A stretch of DNA of 64,000 nt from Nocardia panacis (GTDB taxonomy: Bacteria; Actinomycetota; Actinomycetes; Mycobacteriales; Mycobacteriaceae), in contig NZ_QZFU01000045.1 of NCBI RefSeq assembly GCF_003598715.1, forward strand, positions 1-64,000, in the 5' to 3' direction. How positions within the stretch are numbered: position 1 is the first letter of the stretch; each line of letters opens with the position of its first letter. Shown piece after piece: positions 41,917-50,915 of this stretch. The notes below the pieces were generated by a model. It did no database searches and was not told the DNA's origin. It was given only the letters and a program-made list of their open reading frames with translations. A program made the translations under genes and the position numbers.

Positions 41917-42735
41917 CTAGAGATGCGCGGTGAGCCAGGTGATCGCGTCGGCGAGCACTCGGTCGCGCTCGGGTTCGTTGAACACCTCGTGATAGAGGCC
42001 GTCATACCTGATGACGGTGAGATCTGTTGCGCCGGAACCGCGTTCGATGAGATCCGCGCTGGTGGGATCGGCCAGGGCGTCGGCGGCGCCGTGCAGGACC
42101 AGCACCGGGACGGTCAGCTTCGCCAAGCGCTGTTTGACGGCGCCGGTGGCCGCGAGGATCTCCGCACCCGTGCGGGCGGGCAGCATGCCCCGATATACCA
42201 GCGGGTCGGCGTCGTAGGCGGCGACCACGGCGGGATCGCGGCTGATCATGGACGAATCCAGTTTCAGCACACCGAGATTCGGGGTGAAGCGGCTCAGCAG
42301 CGGGGCCAGCGCGCGCTGGATCGGATTGCCCACCGGGATCACCAGCGGCGGGGCCGACACCACGATGCCCGCGACATCCAAGGGCGCGCGAGTCGCCAGA
42401 TAGAGCACGATCAAACTGCCCATCGAATGCCCGACCAGGAACGCGGGCAGGCCCGGATGCGCCCCGCGCGCGAGATCCAGCAGCGCGGCCACATTGTCGG
42501 CGGCCGAGTCGATCGAACCGATATTGGCTCGATGACCCGCCGACCGCCCGTGCCCCGCGTGATCCAGGGCGTAGACCGCGAATCCGGCCGCGGCGAACGC
42601 CTTTCCGACATGGTCGTAGCGGCCCGAATGTTCGGCGACACCGTGCACCAGAACGAGGACGCCCGCAGGCTGATCGGGAAGTCGGGACCGCCAGAAGATC
42701 CGACCGCTGTCGAGGGTGCCGGTGGTCTCGGTCAT
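41917..42735 (-). CDS. Monoacylglycerol lipase-like alpha/beta hydrolase
   Basis: 272 residues. HGVAEHSGRY (31-40), nucleophile Ser104 in GHSMGS, Asp in LHGAADALAD and His in YHEVFNEPE match monoglyceride lipases such as Rv0183; a cap region lies near residues 140-190. Releases fatty acid and glycerol from monoacylglycerols. Cytoplasmic or loosely exported without signal. ATG overlaps the upstream peptidase stop (ATGA), so it is the third gene of a coupled operon. Confidence 0.92.
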   Translation of the reverse strand: MTETTGTLDSGRIFWRSRLPDQPAGVLVLVHGVAEHSGRYDHVGKAFAAAGFAVYALDHAGHGRSAGHRANIGSIDSAADNVAALLDLARGAHPGLPAFLVGHSMGSLIVLYLATRAPLDVAGIVVSAPPLVIPVGNPIQRALAPLLSRFTPNLGVLKLDSSMISRDPAVVAAYDADPLVYRGMLPARTGAEILAATGAVKQRLAKLTVPVLVLHGAADALADPTSADLIERGSGATDLTVIRYDGLYHEVFNEPERDRVLADAITWLTAHL

Positions 42736-44096
42736 GGCGCTCCTGTCGCGGGTGCGGGCACCGCGTCGTGGGCGAGGTGCTCGAGCAAACGCCGATTGAA
42801 GGCGATGAGGCGAGCGTAGTTGACCCGCGAGATGCGTTCATCGGTGCCGTGAATGGTGGCCAGTTCCGCCGCGCCGAGCACGATGGGCGCGAAATTGCAG
42901 CGGGTGCCCGCCAGATCGTCGTAGTAGCGGGCGTCGGTCGCGCCGGGCACGATACCGGTGGTGACCGCGATACCGGGGACGATCTCGGTGGCCAGCCGCG
43001 CGATCACCTCGAAGGCCGGGCCGGGGCCGGTGCGCCGCGACGGTTCCGAACACACGCCGACGGTCTGCACCGCGATACCGGGATCGCGCACCACCCTGCG
43101 GCAGTGCGCCACCACGTCGGCCACCGAATCACCCGGCAGGATACGGAAATTCACCAGCGCCTCGGCCTGCTGCGGCAGCACATTCGCCTTCACCCCGCCG
43201 CGGATCACCGTCGGCGCGGTGGTGGTGCGCACCAGCGACTCGGTCTGCGGGCGCGCCGCCAGGATCCTGGTGACCACCGGATCGGCGTAGTCGGCGAAAC
43301 GAAGCAGGCGCCGACGCAGGGGCGACATGTGCGCGCGCAGGCGGATCAGCATGTCGGAGGCCAACGGCGTCATCCGCAGCGGCAGCGGATGATCCTGGAT
43401 CCTGGCCACCGCGCGAGCCAACCTGCCGACCGCGGTCTGCGCGCCGGGCATCGACGAATGCCCGCCCAACGCCGACACCGACAGTCGCACCGTGGCATAA
43501 CCCTTCTCGGCCACCATGATCACCGCCACCGGCACCCCGATGCCGTCCGCGATGCCCTCGGTGATCACCCCGCCCTCGTCCAGCAGCAGGTCCGCGCGTA
43601 TCCCCTCGGCGCGCAGATACTCCGACATCGCGCCCGCGCCCGCCCCGCCGAAGGCCTCCTCGTCGTGGCCGAAGGCCAGATACACGGTGCGGCGCGGGCG
43701 AATCCCGGCCGCGAGCGCGTCCTCCACCGCCTCCAGGATGGCGATCAGCCTGCTCTTGTCGTCGATCGCGCCTCGGCCCCAGACGAATTCGTCGTCCACC
43801 ACACCCGCGAACGGCGGGTGGGTCCAGCTGTCGATATCGTCCACCGGGACCACATCCTGATGGGCGAGCAGGATCGCCGAGACACCCGGTTCCACGCCCG
43901 GCCAGCGGTAGAGCCTGCTGTGCCCGAAGGTGCGCAACTCCAGTTCGGCGTGCACCCGCGGGAACGAGCGCACCAAGTGGGCGGCGAGCGCGTCGAAGGC
44001 GGCAGCATCGCCGTCGGCGGGTTCGTCGGTAGAGACGGTGGCACAGCGCAGGGCGGCGGCCAGCCGCTCGGCGGCCGCGGCGTCGACGGGGTTCAT
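42732..44096 (-). CDS. M20 family metallopeptidase/aminoacylase (PM20D1-like)
   Basis: 454 residues. Zinc ligands appear as His79 and Asp81 in LAHQDVVPV, Asp112 in GAIDDK and Glu146/Glu147 in GHDEEAFGG; the dimerisation insert includes GGHSSMPGAQTAVG. Length and the long-chain type C-terminus fit the PM20D1/carboxypeptidase S branch, which hydrolyses or makes N-acyl amino acids. Both its ends overlap neighbours by four bases (ATGA). Confidence 0.9.
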   Translation of the reverse strand: MNPVDAAAAERLAAALRCATVSTDEPADGDAAAFDALAAHLVRSFPRVHAELELRTFGHSRLYRWPGVEPGVSAILLAHQDVVPVDDIDSWTHPPFAGVVDDEFVWGRGAIDDKSRLIAILEAVEDALAAGIRPRRTVYLAFGHDEEAFGGAGAGAMSEYLRAEGIRADLLLDEGGVITEGIADGIGVPVAVIMVAEKGYATVRLSVSALGGHSSMPGAQTAVGRLARAVARIQDHPLPLRMTPLASDMLIRLRAHMSPLRRRLLRFADYADPVVTRILAARPQTESLVRTTTAPTVIRGGVKANVLPQQAEALVNFRILPGDSVADVVAHCRRVVRDPGIAVQTVGVCSEPSRRTGPGPAFEVIARLATEIVPGIAVTTGIVPGATDARYYDDLAGTRCNFAPIVLGAAELATIHGTDERISRVNYARLIAFNRRLLEHLAHDAVPAPATGAP

Positions 44097-45754
44097 CGGT
44101 CGCGTTCGGGGAGTGTCATCGGCATCGTTGCATTGTTCACCAGCGCCGGGTCCAGTGCGATCGTCTTCTCATCGCGCCACTTCACCAGTCCCTCGCCGAC
44201 ACCGCCGGGCAGATCGGGGACGCGGGTCGCGGCGAGCAGGGGAAGTTCGGCGGTCGCGGCCGTGACAGTGATCCGCAGGCCGGTCGGCATCCGCGCCCAC
44301 ACATCGTCGACGATATCGGCGAGTCGCACACCGATCCGGTGCCCCGCCGGAATCGGCCAGTCCGTGGCGAGCATGCGGATGCGCGGTTCGCCCGCGCCGA
44401 TCGGGGCGATACCCCTGGTGATCACGGTGGCGCGGCCACCGGGATCGATATCGTAGATCTCCGCGGCGAGACTGGCCTCGGCCGGACCCGTCGCCGTCGC
44501 CGTCACTGACGGCAGCCCCGACAGGTGCTGGGGCTGCGCCAAAGGTTCGGAGATGGACCAGATATCGCGCTCCGGACCGGGAATCGGACCGCGATCGGTG
44601 TAGGTCCCGGTGCGCAGCGCGATCGGGACGCGACGAGAATCGGCCGGGGGCCATGCCGTTTCGGAACGCCAGGTGCCGTCGAACGCGCCGACGGTGACGC
44701 GCGGTCCCGGTACGGTCACCTCCTTGCCCGCCACATGCCTGTCGAAGAAGGCCAACACCTCCTGGTCGTATTGCGGTGTGCCGCAATTGTCGTGGCAGTC
44801 GCGATGACCCCACGGGCCGAACCAGGCGCGATGATCGCCGGGACCGAGCGCGTCCCACACCTCGAACTGGCGGTCCGGCCTGGTGTTCGCGTCCACGAAT
44901 CCCTGCACGAGGAACGTGGGAATGGTGTTGCCGCGCAGCACATCCGGCAGTCTGCGCGCACGCCAGAACTCGGAGTCGGGATTGTGATCGGCCACATTCT
45001 GCACATAGCGGGCGTAGCAGTCGCGAGGGCGGCCGATCGCGTCGGCCTGATATTCGGGGGAGTCATCGGGGCGCGGCGGAGTCGAGGCGATGAGCAGATG
45101 TTCGAATCCGGCCATTTCGCCGGGGCGAAGTCCGTTGTCGGTCAACGGCCGCGCGGAGAACCGCCACGCGATGCCCTGCTGATAGAGATAGGCGTTCGGG
45201 TCGACCACCGCGCCCGCCGCCAGCACCGCGGCCAAACCGCGCGGCCGCTGCGCCAAACCCATCATCCCCGTCCACCCCTCGTAGGAGGTGCCCGCGAGCC
45301 CCACCTTTCCGGTCGACCACGGCTGATCCGCCGCCCACTCGACCGCCGCCTGAACATCCATCCGCTCACCCGGTCCGCCGAAATCCGGGCAACCCGCCGA
45401 ACCGCCGAAGCCGCGCAGATCGGCGACCACGTAGGTGTATCCGGCATTGAGGAACATCTCGACATTCAGATTGTCGACCGAGGGACTGCGCTGCGGGCGC
45501 GTGTGGATCAAATACATCATGTGGGAGCGGTAGGGGCTCACCGTCATGATGACCGGAGTCTTGGTGTCCTCGGAAATGCCACGGGGGCGCAGCACATCCG
45601 CGTGCAGTCGGGTGCCGTCGGGTGCGTCGAAGAATACTTCGCGCCACTGATAGGGCGCCTGCACCGGATCGGCGGCGGCTGTCGCCGGAATGGCCCCCAC
45701 CATGAACAGCAGCCCAACCAGCAGGCGAAACAGGACAGAACGTTCGATCACCAT
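44093..45754 (-). CDS. Secreted CocE/NonD family hydrolase (X-Pro dipeptidyl peptidase type, S15)
   Basis: 553 residues. Signal peptide of about 28 residues (ATAAA-DPV). Nucleophile Ser157 in GTSYEGW, ADLRGFGGS, a late FGPWGHRDCH with His, and a C-terminal jelly-roll (DIDPGGRATVITRG...) define the CocE/NonD group, esterases or peptidases. First gene of the three-gene operon with the M20 enzyme and the monoglyceride lipase, so the unit may degrade an exogenous acylated or peptidyl substrate. Confidence 0.9.
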   Translation of the reverse strand: MVIERSVLFRLLVGLLFMVGAIPATAAADPVQAPYQWREVFFDAPDGTRLHADVLRPRGISEDTKTPVIMTVSPYRSHMMYLIHTRPQRSPSVDNLNVEMFLNAGYTYVVADLRGFGGSAGCPDFGGPGERMDVQAAVEWAADQPWSTGKVGLAGTSYEGWTGMMGLAQRPRGLAAVLAAGAVVDPNAYLYQQGIAWRFSARPLTDNGLRPGEMAGFEHLLIASTPPRPDDSPEYQADAIGRPRDCYARYVQNVADHNPDSEFWRARRLPDVLRGNTIPTFLVQGFVDANTRPDRQFEVWDALGPGDHRAWFGPWGHRDCHDNCGTPQYDQEVLAFFDRHVAGKEVTVPGPRVTVGAFDGTWRSETAWPPADSRRVPIALRTGTYTDRGPIPGPERDIWSISEPLAQPQHLSGLPSVTATATGPAEASLAAEIYDIDPGGRATVITRGIAPIGAGEPRIRMLATDWPIPAGHRIGVRLADIVDDVWARMPTGLRITVTAATAELPLLAATRVPDLPGGVGEGLVKWRDEKTIALDPALVNNATMPMTLPERDR

Positions 45755-45850
45755 CGCGAGTCTGCCCCCCGCCGGGGCGCGCCCCCAGAATCGGGGTGCG
45801 AGCCGTTGCCGAGTCGCCGGTCCTCGGCCACCCGATGTTCACCCGCCCCG

Positions 45851-46792
45851 ATGAGCATGGGCGCTATGCCGCATGCCATCGAGGCGCCCGGCCTCGAACC
45901 CTCGGACCTGCGTGCGGCGCTTCCCATCGCGCTCGCACTGATCGCCGCATTCCTTTTCGCGGTCTCGGCCGCGCTGCAACAGGGCGCAGCGCGCCAGGCC
46001 GCCAGTATCGCCGGACACGGTCGCTGGCTCACCGTCCTCGGCATCCTGCGCACCCTCGTCACCGACCGCCGCTGGCTGACCGGACAGGGTGCGCTGGTCG
46101 GCGGTTTCGGACTGCACGCGCTGGCGCTGCGCCTCGGCGCCATCTCCGTGGTACAGGCGCTGCTGGTGGTGCAACTGCTGTTCGCGCTGCCGCTGGCCGC
46201 CGCCCGGCGCCGACGCTCGCTGCTGCGGCGGGACTGGGCGGGCACCATCCTGGTGTGCGCCGGACTGATCCTGCTGGTCGGGCAGGGAGTGCCGGATCAT
46301 TCCGGGGTGCGCTCGGAGTTGTTGCCGCGCGCCGCGATCGGGGTCATCGCCGCCGTCGGCGCTTTGGTGCTGCTCGGCCGACTGGTCCGCTCGACACAGG
46401 TGCGTTCGGCACTGTTCGCCGTCGCGGCGGGCTGCTGCTTCGCCACCACGGCCGTGCTCGTCGTCGTCGCAGGCAATGCTCTACCGGGTCTGAGCTGGGC
46501 ACTGCCCGCCATCCCGATCAGCACCACCGTCGGCGGTCTGCTCACCCAGGAGGCCTACGCGCGCGGCTCCCTCCCCACCGCCCTCACCGCCATGACCATC
46601 ACCGACCCGGTCCTGAGCTACATCGCGGGCCTCACCCTGTTCACCTCCACCATCCACCCCAACCCCCGCTGGTTGATCTGCGCGGCCGTCCCCGTCCTCA
46701 CCGGCGTACTCCTCCTGGCGAATTCGCCCACCCTCCACGACGAACACGAACATCCGGAACCGAATCCCCGCGCCCCCGTCGAAGTTTCGTAG
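45851..46792 (+). CDS. DMT-superfamily transporter-like membrane protein
   Basis: 313 residues with nine to ten hydrophobic helices; repeated GAISVVQALLVVQLLFALPL and late GSLPTALTAMTITDPVLSYIAG resemble EamA/DUF-type permeases of drugs or metabolites. ATG 45851 is used; a second ATG lies two codons on. The His/Glu/Pro-rich tail (HDEHEHPEPNP) is cytoplasmic. Divergent from the CocE gene (96 bp) and convergent with the mannosyltransferase gene (12 bp). Substrate unknown. Confidence 0.82.
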   Translation: MSMGAMPHAIEAPGLEPSDLRAALPIALALIAAFLFAVSAALQQGAARQAASIAGHGRWLTVLGILRTLVTDRRWLTGQGALVGGFGLHALALRLGAISVVQALLVVQLLFALPLAAARRRRSLLRRDWAGTILVCAGLILLVGQGVPDHSGVRSELLPRAAIGVIAAVGALVLLGRLVRSTQVRSALFAVAAGCCFATTAVLVVVAGNALPGLSWALPAIPISTTVGGLLTQEAYARGSLPTALTAMTITDPVLSYIAGLTLFTSTIHPNPRWLICAAVPVLTGVLLLANSPTLHDEHEHPEPNPRAPVEVS

Positions 46793-46804
46793 ACCGTCTA
46801 TCGA

Positions 46805-47914
46805 TCAGGCTGTGCGGGAAGTGATTTCGTAGTCGGCGTAGAGGGAGAGCATGCCTGCTACCGTAGCGGACCAGGGGAAGCGTTCGGCGGCGGTGCGGGC
46901 GGCGTGGCGGCGTTGGGGGGCGGGCACTTCGAGCAGTTCGCGTACGCCTGCGGCGAGGCCGCGGGGGGAGCCGTCGGAGACGACGCCGGAGCCGGGGGCG
47001 TCGACGAGTTCGCCCGCGGCGCCCGCGCGGGGCACGACGACGGGGGTGCCGCAGGCCAGGGCCTCCAGGACGGCGAGGCCGAAAGTTTCGGCGGGGGAGG
47101 GGAATACGGCGATATCGGCGTCGGCGATCATGGCGGCCATCGCGGTGCGGTCGGTGAGGTGACCGCGGAAGTCGACCGGGAGACCGGCGGCGAGGCGTTC
47201 GAGGCGGGGCCGCAGCGGGCCGTCGCCGATGACGGTGAGTTCGCAGCGCAGTCCGGCGGCGCTCAATTCGCGCACCGCCTCGATGGCGCGTTCGGCGCGC
47301 TTCTCCCGCGAGAGTCTGCTGACCAGCACCAGCCGCACGACATCGGCTGCGGCGGTATCGCTTTCGGTGGGGCGGAAGGTGCTGAGGTCCACGCCGAGCG
47401 GGATGCGGCGCACATTGGTGGCGCCGATGCGATCGAACTCGGCGGTCGCGAAATCGGAGGTGACCACGACCTGTTCGGCCCGCACGCACAGGCGGCGGTT
47501 GGCGAGGTCGGCGGCGGCGGACAGCGGGAAACCGCGCGGCACCCGCGACCGCAGAATGGCATCGATGCGCTCGTGGGAGAACAGCACCAGCGGCACCCCC
47601 GTGCGCTTGGCCCACGGCGCCAACCAGCGGACGCTGAGCTTATCGCTGCATTCGAGCACATCGGGAACCAGTCGGTCGAGGACGGGACGGGTGTGCCTGG
47701 CGGTCAGCACGTGGTAGCCGCCCGCCCCGAATTTGGGGCTGCGCAGGGTGATTCGCCGTCCGGCCGCGGTGCGCTCGTCGGTGTCGGCGGGGCCGGGCAC
47801 CACCAGCACCCGCTCGTGTCCGGCGGCGGTGTAGCCGCGACCGATCTCGTCCACGCAGGTCCGCAGACCACCCGAGGCGGGGGTGTAGAAGTTGGCCAGT
47901 TGCACGATGCGCAC
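46805..47914 (-). CDS. GT4 glycosyltransferase, PimC-like mannosyltransferase
   Basis: 369 residues. The N-terminus IVQLANFYTPASGGLRTCVDE and the closing ETFGLAVLEALACGTPVV (the E-x7-E motif of retaining GT4 enzymes) match the PimC-like mannosyltransferases of mycobacteria, which add mannose to phosphatidylinositol mannosides or related glycolipids. LVSRLSREKRAERAIEAV is the usual UDP/GDP-sugar domain start. GTG 47914 overlaps the stop of the deacetylase gene by one base (TAGTG), so the pair is coupled. Donor (GDP-mannose) is inferred. Confidence 0.88.
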   Translation of the reverse strand: MRIVQLANFYTPASGGLRTCVDEIGRGYTAAGHERVLVVPGPADTDERTAAGRRITLRSPKFGAGGYHVLTARHTRPVLDRLVPDVLECSDKLSVRWLAPWAKRTGVPLVLFSHERIDAILRSRVPRGFPLSAAADLANRRLCVRAEQVVVTSDFATAEFDRIGATNVRRIPLGVDLSTFRPTESDTAAADVVRLVLVSRLSREKRAERAIEAVRELSAAGLRCELTVIGDGPLRPRLERLAAGLPVDFRGHLTDRTAMAAMIADADIAVFPSPAETFGLAVLEALACGTPVVVPRAGAAGELVDAPGSGVVSDGSPRGLAAGVRELLEVPAPQRRHAARTAAERFPWSATVAGMLSLYADYEITSRTA

Positions 47915-48654
47915 TAGTCGATCACCGATCCGATCAGGTCGGCGTACGTGCTCGCTCGCGCGCCCGCCGCGAGCGCGGCCGCGGCGGCGCGCAGTGTGGT
48001 CTCCCGTAGGCCGGGGCGGGACAGATCATCCGGATGCAGTGCGAGCCGCACCAGTCCGCCGCGCGCGGCGGTGCGGCGGGCCGCCCGCTCGAAGACTTCC
48101 GCGCCGACCCGTTCGGACCAGCCGCCACCCGGCCGATGCGAGAGGGCGAAACCCCGGTGCAGGTGTCCGGTGCGCAGATCCTTCACCCCGAAATGCGTGG
48201 TGGTGTGGGTGAATCCGGCCGCGACGAGCGCGCGTTCGGCCTCGGGTGAGGCCAGCCAGCCGGGCGGGGTGAAACCCGTTGTGCCGAGCCCGCATTCGGC
48301 CATCACCTGCAGCGCGTCGCGCAACTTCGCGGCGGCGGCCGTGCGATCGAGGGCGGCGAATTCGGCCGCGCCCCTGGCCACCACCCGCCCGACACCGCGC
48401 CGCAGCGCCGAACCCTCCGGTCCGGCGCGATGGTTCCAACCGTGCACCATGATCTCGTCGCCCCCGGCCCGCCGCTCGCGCAGCAACGCCGCGTAGTCCG
48501 GGTGGTCGGCCAGGCGTTCGCCGCGCCACGGACCCGGTATCACCAGCAGCGACACCGGAATTCCGAGGGCATCGGCATCGGCGCACCACCGCGCCGTCTG
48601 TCTCGCACTCGCCGGTGCGACGTCATGGATGCTCACCACCAACCGCGCACACAC
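47914..48654 (-). CDS. Polysaccharide deacetylase-fold protein (DUF2334)
   Basis: About 246 residues from GTG 48654. LVVSIHDVAPAS supplies the Asp/His metal motif, followed by GDEIMVHGWNH (second His pair) and a late LALHPDDLSRPGL. DUF2334 proteins have the NodB-like carbohydrate esterase 4 fold and are predicted to remove acetyl groups from sugars or polyols. The open frame extends to 48792, but that part has no conservation sign. It sits immediately upstream of the PimC-like gene, so the two may modify the same glycoconjugate. Confidence 0.82.
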   Translation of the reverse strand: MCARLVVSIHDVAPASARQTARWCADADALGIPVSLLVIPGPWRGERLADHPDYAALLRERRAGGDEIMVHGWNHRAGPEGSALRRGVGRVVARGAAEFAALDRTAAAAKLRDALQVMAECGLGTTGFTPPGWLASPEAERALVAAGFTHTTTHFGVKDLRTGHLHRGFALSHRPGGGWSERVGAEVFERAARRTAARGGLVRLALHPDDLSRPGLRETTLRAAAAALAAGARASTYADLIGSVID

Positions 48655-48832
48655 GCCCGGAAGGTAACACCGTTCGGTGGCCGCAACTTGAACACCGAGG
48701 TGGTGTCTTTTGAAGATCATCGGCCCGTGCGCGGATCCGCCACCGGCGGCCAGGAGCCGCGCGCGGCGGACCTGGGCGAGAGCGCCGGACATGATTTCAG
48801 CGTAATGGCACCGGCGGCGCGGCCGACCCGGA

Positions 48833-49186
48833 TTATCCGGCGGTGTCTTCGAGCAGACCGATCTGGTTGCCGTCGGCGTCGAGCAGGGTGGCCACCAGCC
48901 TGCCGCCGCCTACCTCGCGCGGCTGGTTCTGCACGGTCGCACCCGCGGCGACCAGCTCATCGATGCGCTCGGCGATCCCTTCGACATGCCAGTAGCCGAC
49001 CGGCCCCTTCATGCCCTGCTCTCGCGCGCCGTCGGGCACCAGCCCGAGGTGCTGGCCCGCGATCTCGAAGCCGACGTAATACGGAGTGTCCGCGATGGGT
49101 TCGTGCCCGGCCAGCGCCGTGAAGACGCCCTTCGACTCGGCCAGGTCGGTGACGGGAAACAGGATGGTGCGCAGTCCGGTGTTCAT
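48833..49186 (-). CDS. VOC-family (glyoxalase/dioxygenase fold) protein
   Basis: 117 residues. Two beta-alpha-beta-beta-beta modules: LRTILFPVTDLAESKGVFTAL and VEGIAERIDELVAAGATV with the end strand LVATLLDADGNQIGLLE. The final Glu and a His in GQHLGL are typical metal ligands of glyoxalase-like proteins. Function could be resistance, isomerisation or dioxygenation; no neighbour clarifies it. Separated from the deacetylase by 178 bp. Confidence 0.88.
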   Translation of the reverse strand: MNTGLRTILFPVTDLAESKGVFTALAGHEPIADTPYYVGFEIAGQHLGLVPDGAREQGMKGPVGYWHVEGIAERIDELVAAGATVQNQPREVGGGRLVATLLDADGNQIGLLEDTAG

Positions 49187-49354
49187 ATCGACTCCTTCGT
49201 TGCCGGCGCAGAGCGGTCAGAACTACCTCGCGACCAGCATCGCACTCGGCCGATGGACTCGCGTACCGGATGGCCGGTTCCGTTCGGGCGCCGCCGAAGG
49301 CGGTAATGGACGCCCCTGCTCCTCGGTGGGCGACCGCTCACTAAGCTGGACGGC

Positions 49355-50089
49355 ATGGCAGCAGGTAAGCCCACCAAAGAAGCGAAGGCCGCGGCGAAGG
49401 CGGCCCGCAAGCAGCAGTCGAAGGAACGCCGTCAGCAACTGTGGCAGGCGTTCCAGATGCAGCGCAAGGAAGACAAGCTGCTGCTGCCACTGATGATCGG
49501 CGCGCTGGTGCTCAGCACCGCCGTATTCGTGGTGCTCGGCCTGGTATTCGGGCTGTCGTGGTTCCTGACACCGCTCGGCATCCTGCTCGGTGTGCTGCTC
49601 GCCTTCATCATCTTCGGGCGCCGCGTGCAGAAGAACGTCTACGCCAAGGCCGAGGGCCAAGCGGGCGCGGCGGCCTGGGTGCTGGACAACCTGCAGGGCA
49701 AATGGCGGGTCACCAACGGTATCGCCGCCACGACCCAACTGGACGCGGTGCACCGCGTCGTCGGGCTGCCCGGTGTCATCCTGATCGGCGAGGGCGCGCC
49801 GCAACGGCTCAAGCCCCTGCTCGCCCAGGAGAAGAAGCGCACCGCCCGCCTGGTCGGCGACACCCCCATCTACGACATCGTCATCGGCAACGAGGACGGC
49901 CAGATCGCGCTGAAGAACCTCCAGCGCCACCTCACCAAACTGCCCCGCAATATCGATGCCAAGCGCATCGACCTGATCGAGGGCAGGCTCGCGGCGCTGA
50001 ACTCGCGCAGCGGCCCCGCGCTGCCGAAGGGGCCGATGCCCGCGGGTGCGAAGATGCGAGGTGTGCAGCGCACCATCCGCCGCCGCTGA
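49355..50089 (+). CDS. DUF4191 membrane protein (Rv2219-like)
   Basis: 244 residues. A strongly basic, coiled N-terminus (KPTKEAKAAAKAARKQQSKE), two adjacent membrane helices (about residues 47-90), a VYAKAEGQAGAAAWVLDNLQGKWRV segment and a basic C-terminus. DUF4191 is restricted to actinobacteria and has no known role. Located between lipA/lipB-type genes and glnA1 in mycobacteria too (Rv2219). A strong terminator follows. Confidence 0.9.
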   Translation: MAAGKPTKEAKAAAKAARKQQSKERRQQLWQAFQMQRKEDKLLLPLMIGALVLSTAVFVVLGLVFGLSWFLTPLGILLGVLLAFIIFGRRVQKNVYAKAEGQAGAAAWVLDNLQGKWRVTNGIAATTQLDAVHRVVGLPGVILIGEGAPQRLKPLLAQEKKRTARLVGDTPIYDIVIGNEDGQIALKNLQRHLTKLPRNIDAKRIDLIEGRLAALNSRSGPALPKGPMPAGAKMRGVQRTIRRR

Positions 50090-50099
50090 TCCGACGTGA

Positions 50100-50138
50100 A
50101 ACAGGCCCGCATCCGGAACTTTCGGATGCGGGCCTGTT
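50100..50138. terminator. Bidirectional intrinsic terminator
   Basis: A 16-bp perfect stem (50100-50115 with 50123-50138), GC-rich, loop GAACTTT, followed by CGTTTGG. It lies 11 bp after the DUF4191 stop and serves the convergent RDD gene on the other strand (AAC-rich arm gives a U-run). Confidence 0.88.
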
Positions 50139-50163
50139 CGTTTGGGCGCGCGGGAGGCTCCGT

Positions 50164-50195
50164 ACGATTATCTGCTAGGCACGATTATCTGCTAG
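50164..50195. repeat. Tandem 17-bp duplication at the end of the RDD gene
   Basis: ACGATTATCTGCTAG occurs at 50164-50178 and again at 50181-50195, separated by GC. The RDD stop codon (minus strand, 50192-50194) lies inside the inner copy, so the outer copy is a duplicate of the gene end and contains a second in-repeat TAG. Confidence 0.8.
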
Positions 50196-50644
50196 CGGGC
50201 TCTGACCAAGGCCGTGCCGGTCGCCCGGTCGTGCATGCCGCGTCCGTCGCCGTCGGTGAACAGCGCGGGCACCACGAAGACCAGCAGCGCCTGACGGGCC
50301 AGCGCGCGGACGAATCCGACGCCGACCGGCGCATCGATCCGGATCACCCGCAGTCGCAGGAAGTACTGGCCCGGTGTGTAGCCGAACAGCGTTACCGCGG
50401 CGACGCCGATCACGAACCACACCAGCAGCGTCACCGTCGATGTGGACCCGTCGCGCACGATCAGCGCCGAGATGCCGAGCGCGATCATCCAATCCACGAA
50501 CAGCGCCACGATTCGGCGGCCCAGTCCGACCAGCGAGCCCGCGCCGTCACGGGGCAGGCCGAGCAGTTCGCCCTGATAGTCCTGGCGCGGCGCGTCCTCG
50601 GATTCGGCGGGGCCGGAGAGCCAGGATCCGGTCATGCGTCCCAT
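50192..50644 (-). CDS. RDD family membrane protein (Rv2219A-like)
   Basis: 150 residues, ATG 50644; ATG 50635 (fourth codon) has the better GGGA spacing and may be the true start. Three hydrophobic helices, with RRIVALFVDWMIALG containing the Arg-Asp pair of RDD proteins and GYTPGQYFLRLRVIRID the central motif. RDD proteins are small ion transporters or assembly factors; role unknown. Divergent from glnA1, so its promoter is near the GlnR box. Confidence 0.88.
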   Translation of the reverse strand: MGRMTGSWLSGPAESEDAPRQDYQGELLGLPRDGAGSLVGLGRRIVALFVDWMIALGISALIVRDGSTSTVTLLVWFVIGVAAVTLFGYTPGQYFLRLRVIRIDAPVGVGFVRALARQALLVFVVPALFTDGDGRGMHDRATGTALVRAR

Positions 50645-50801
50645 GCGTTCACTGTAGGCCGCGTCGTTCAGCCCGGATGACGGCCGCCTGGCTGGATGTG
50701 GGATGCGGCACTCGGATTCGTTGCCGCGCGGTAGCTCCTGTCAGGATTTACGATGCTGACCGGGGCCGCCCGCGGTGCGCGTCACCCAGTCGGCGGCACG
50801 T

Positions 50802-50817
50802 GTAACACTGGCGAAAC
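50802..50817 (+). promoter_or_regulatory. GlnR box upstream of glnA1
   Basis: GTAAC-N6-GAAAC (50802-50817) equals the actinobacterial GlnR consensus (gTnAC-N6-GaAAC). It lies 99 bp before the glnA1 GTG, where GlnR activates glnA in nocardiae, mycobacteria and streptomycetes under nitrogen limitation. Confidence 0.78.
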
Positions 50818-50915
50818 ACAACCTTGACTGCTGGGAAACTTCGCGTCCATACCGTCAGTCCGCGACGAACCCAAGCAATCGACACTGGCTGGGAACCGAT
50901 CCGTAAGGAGAACAA

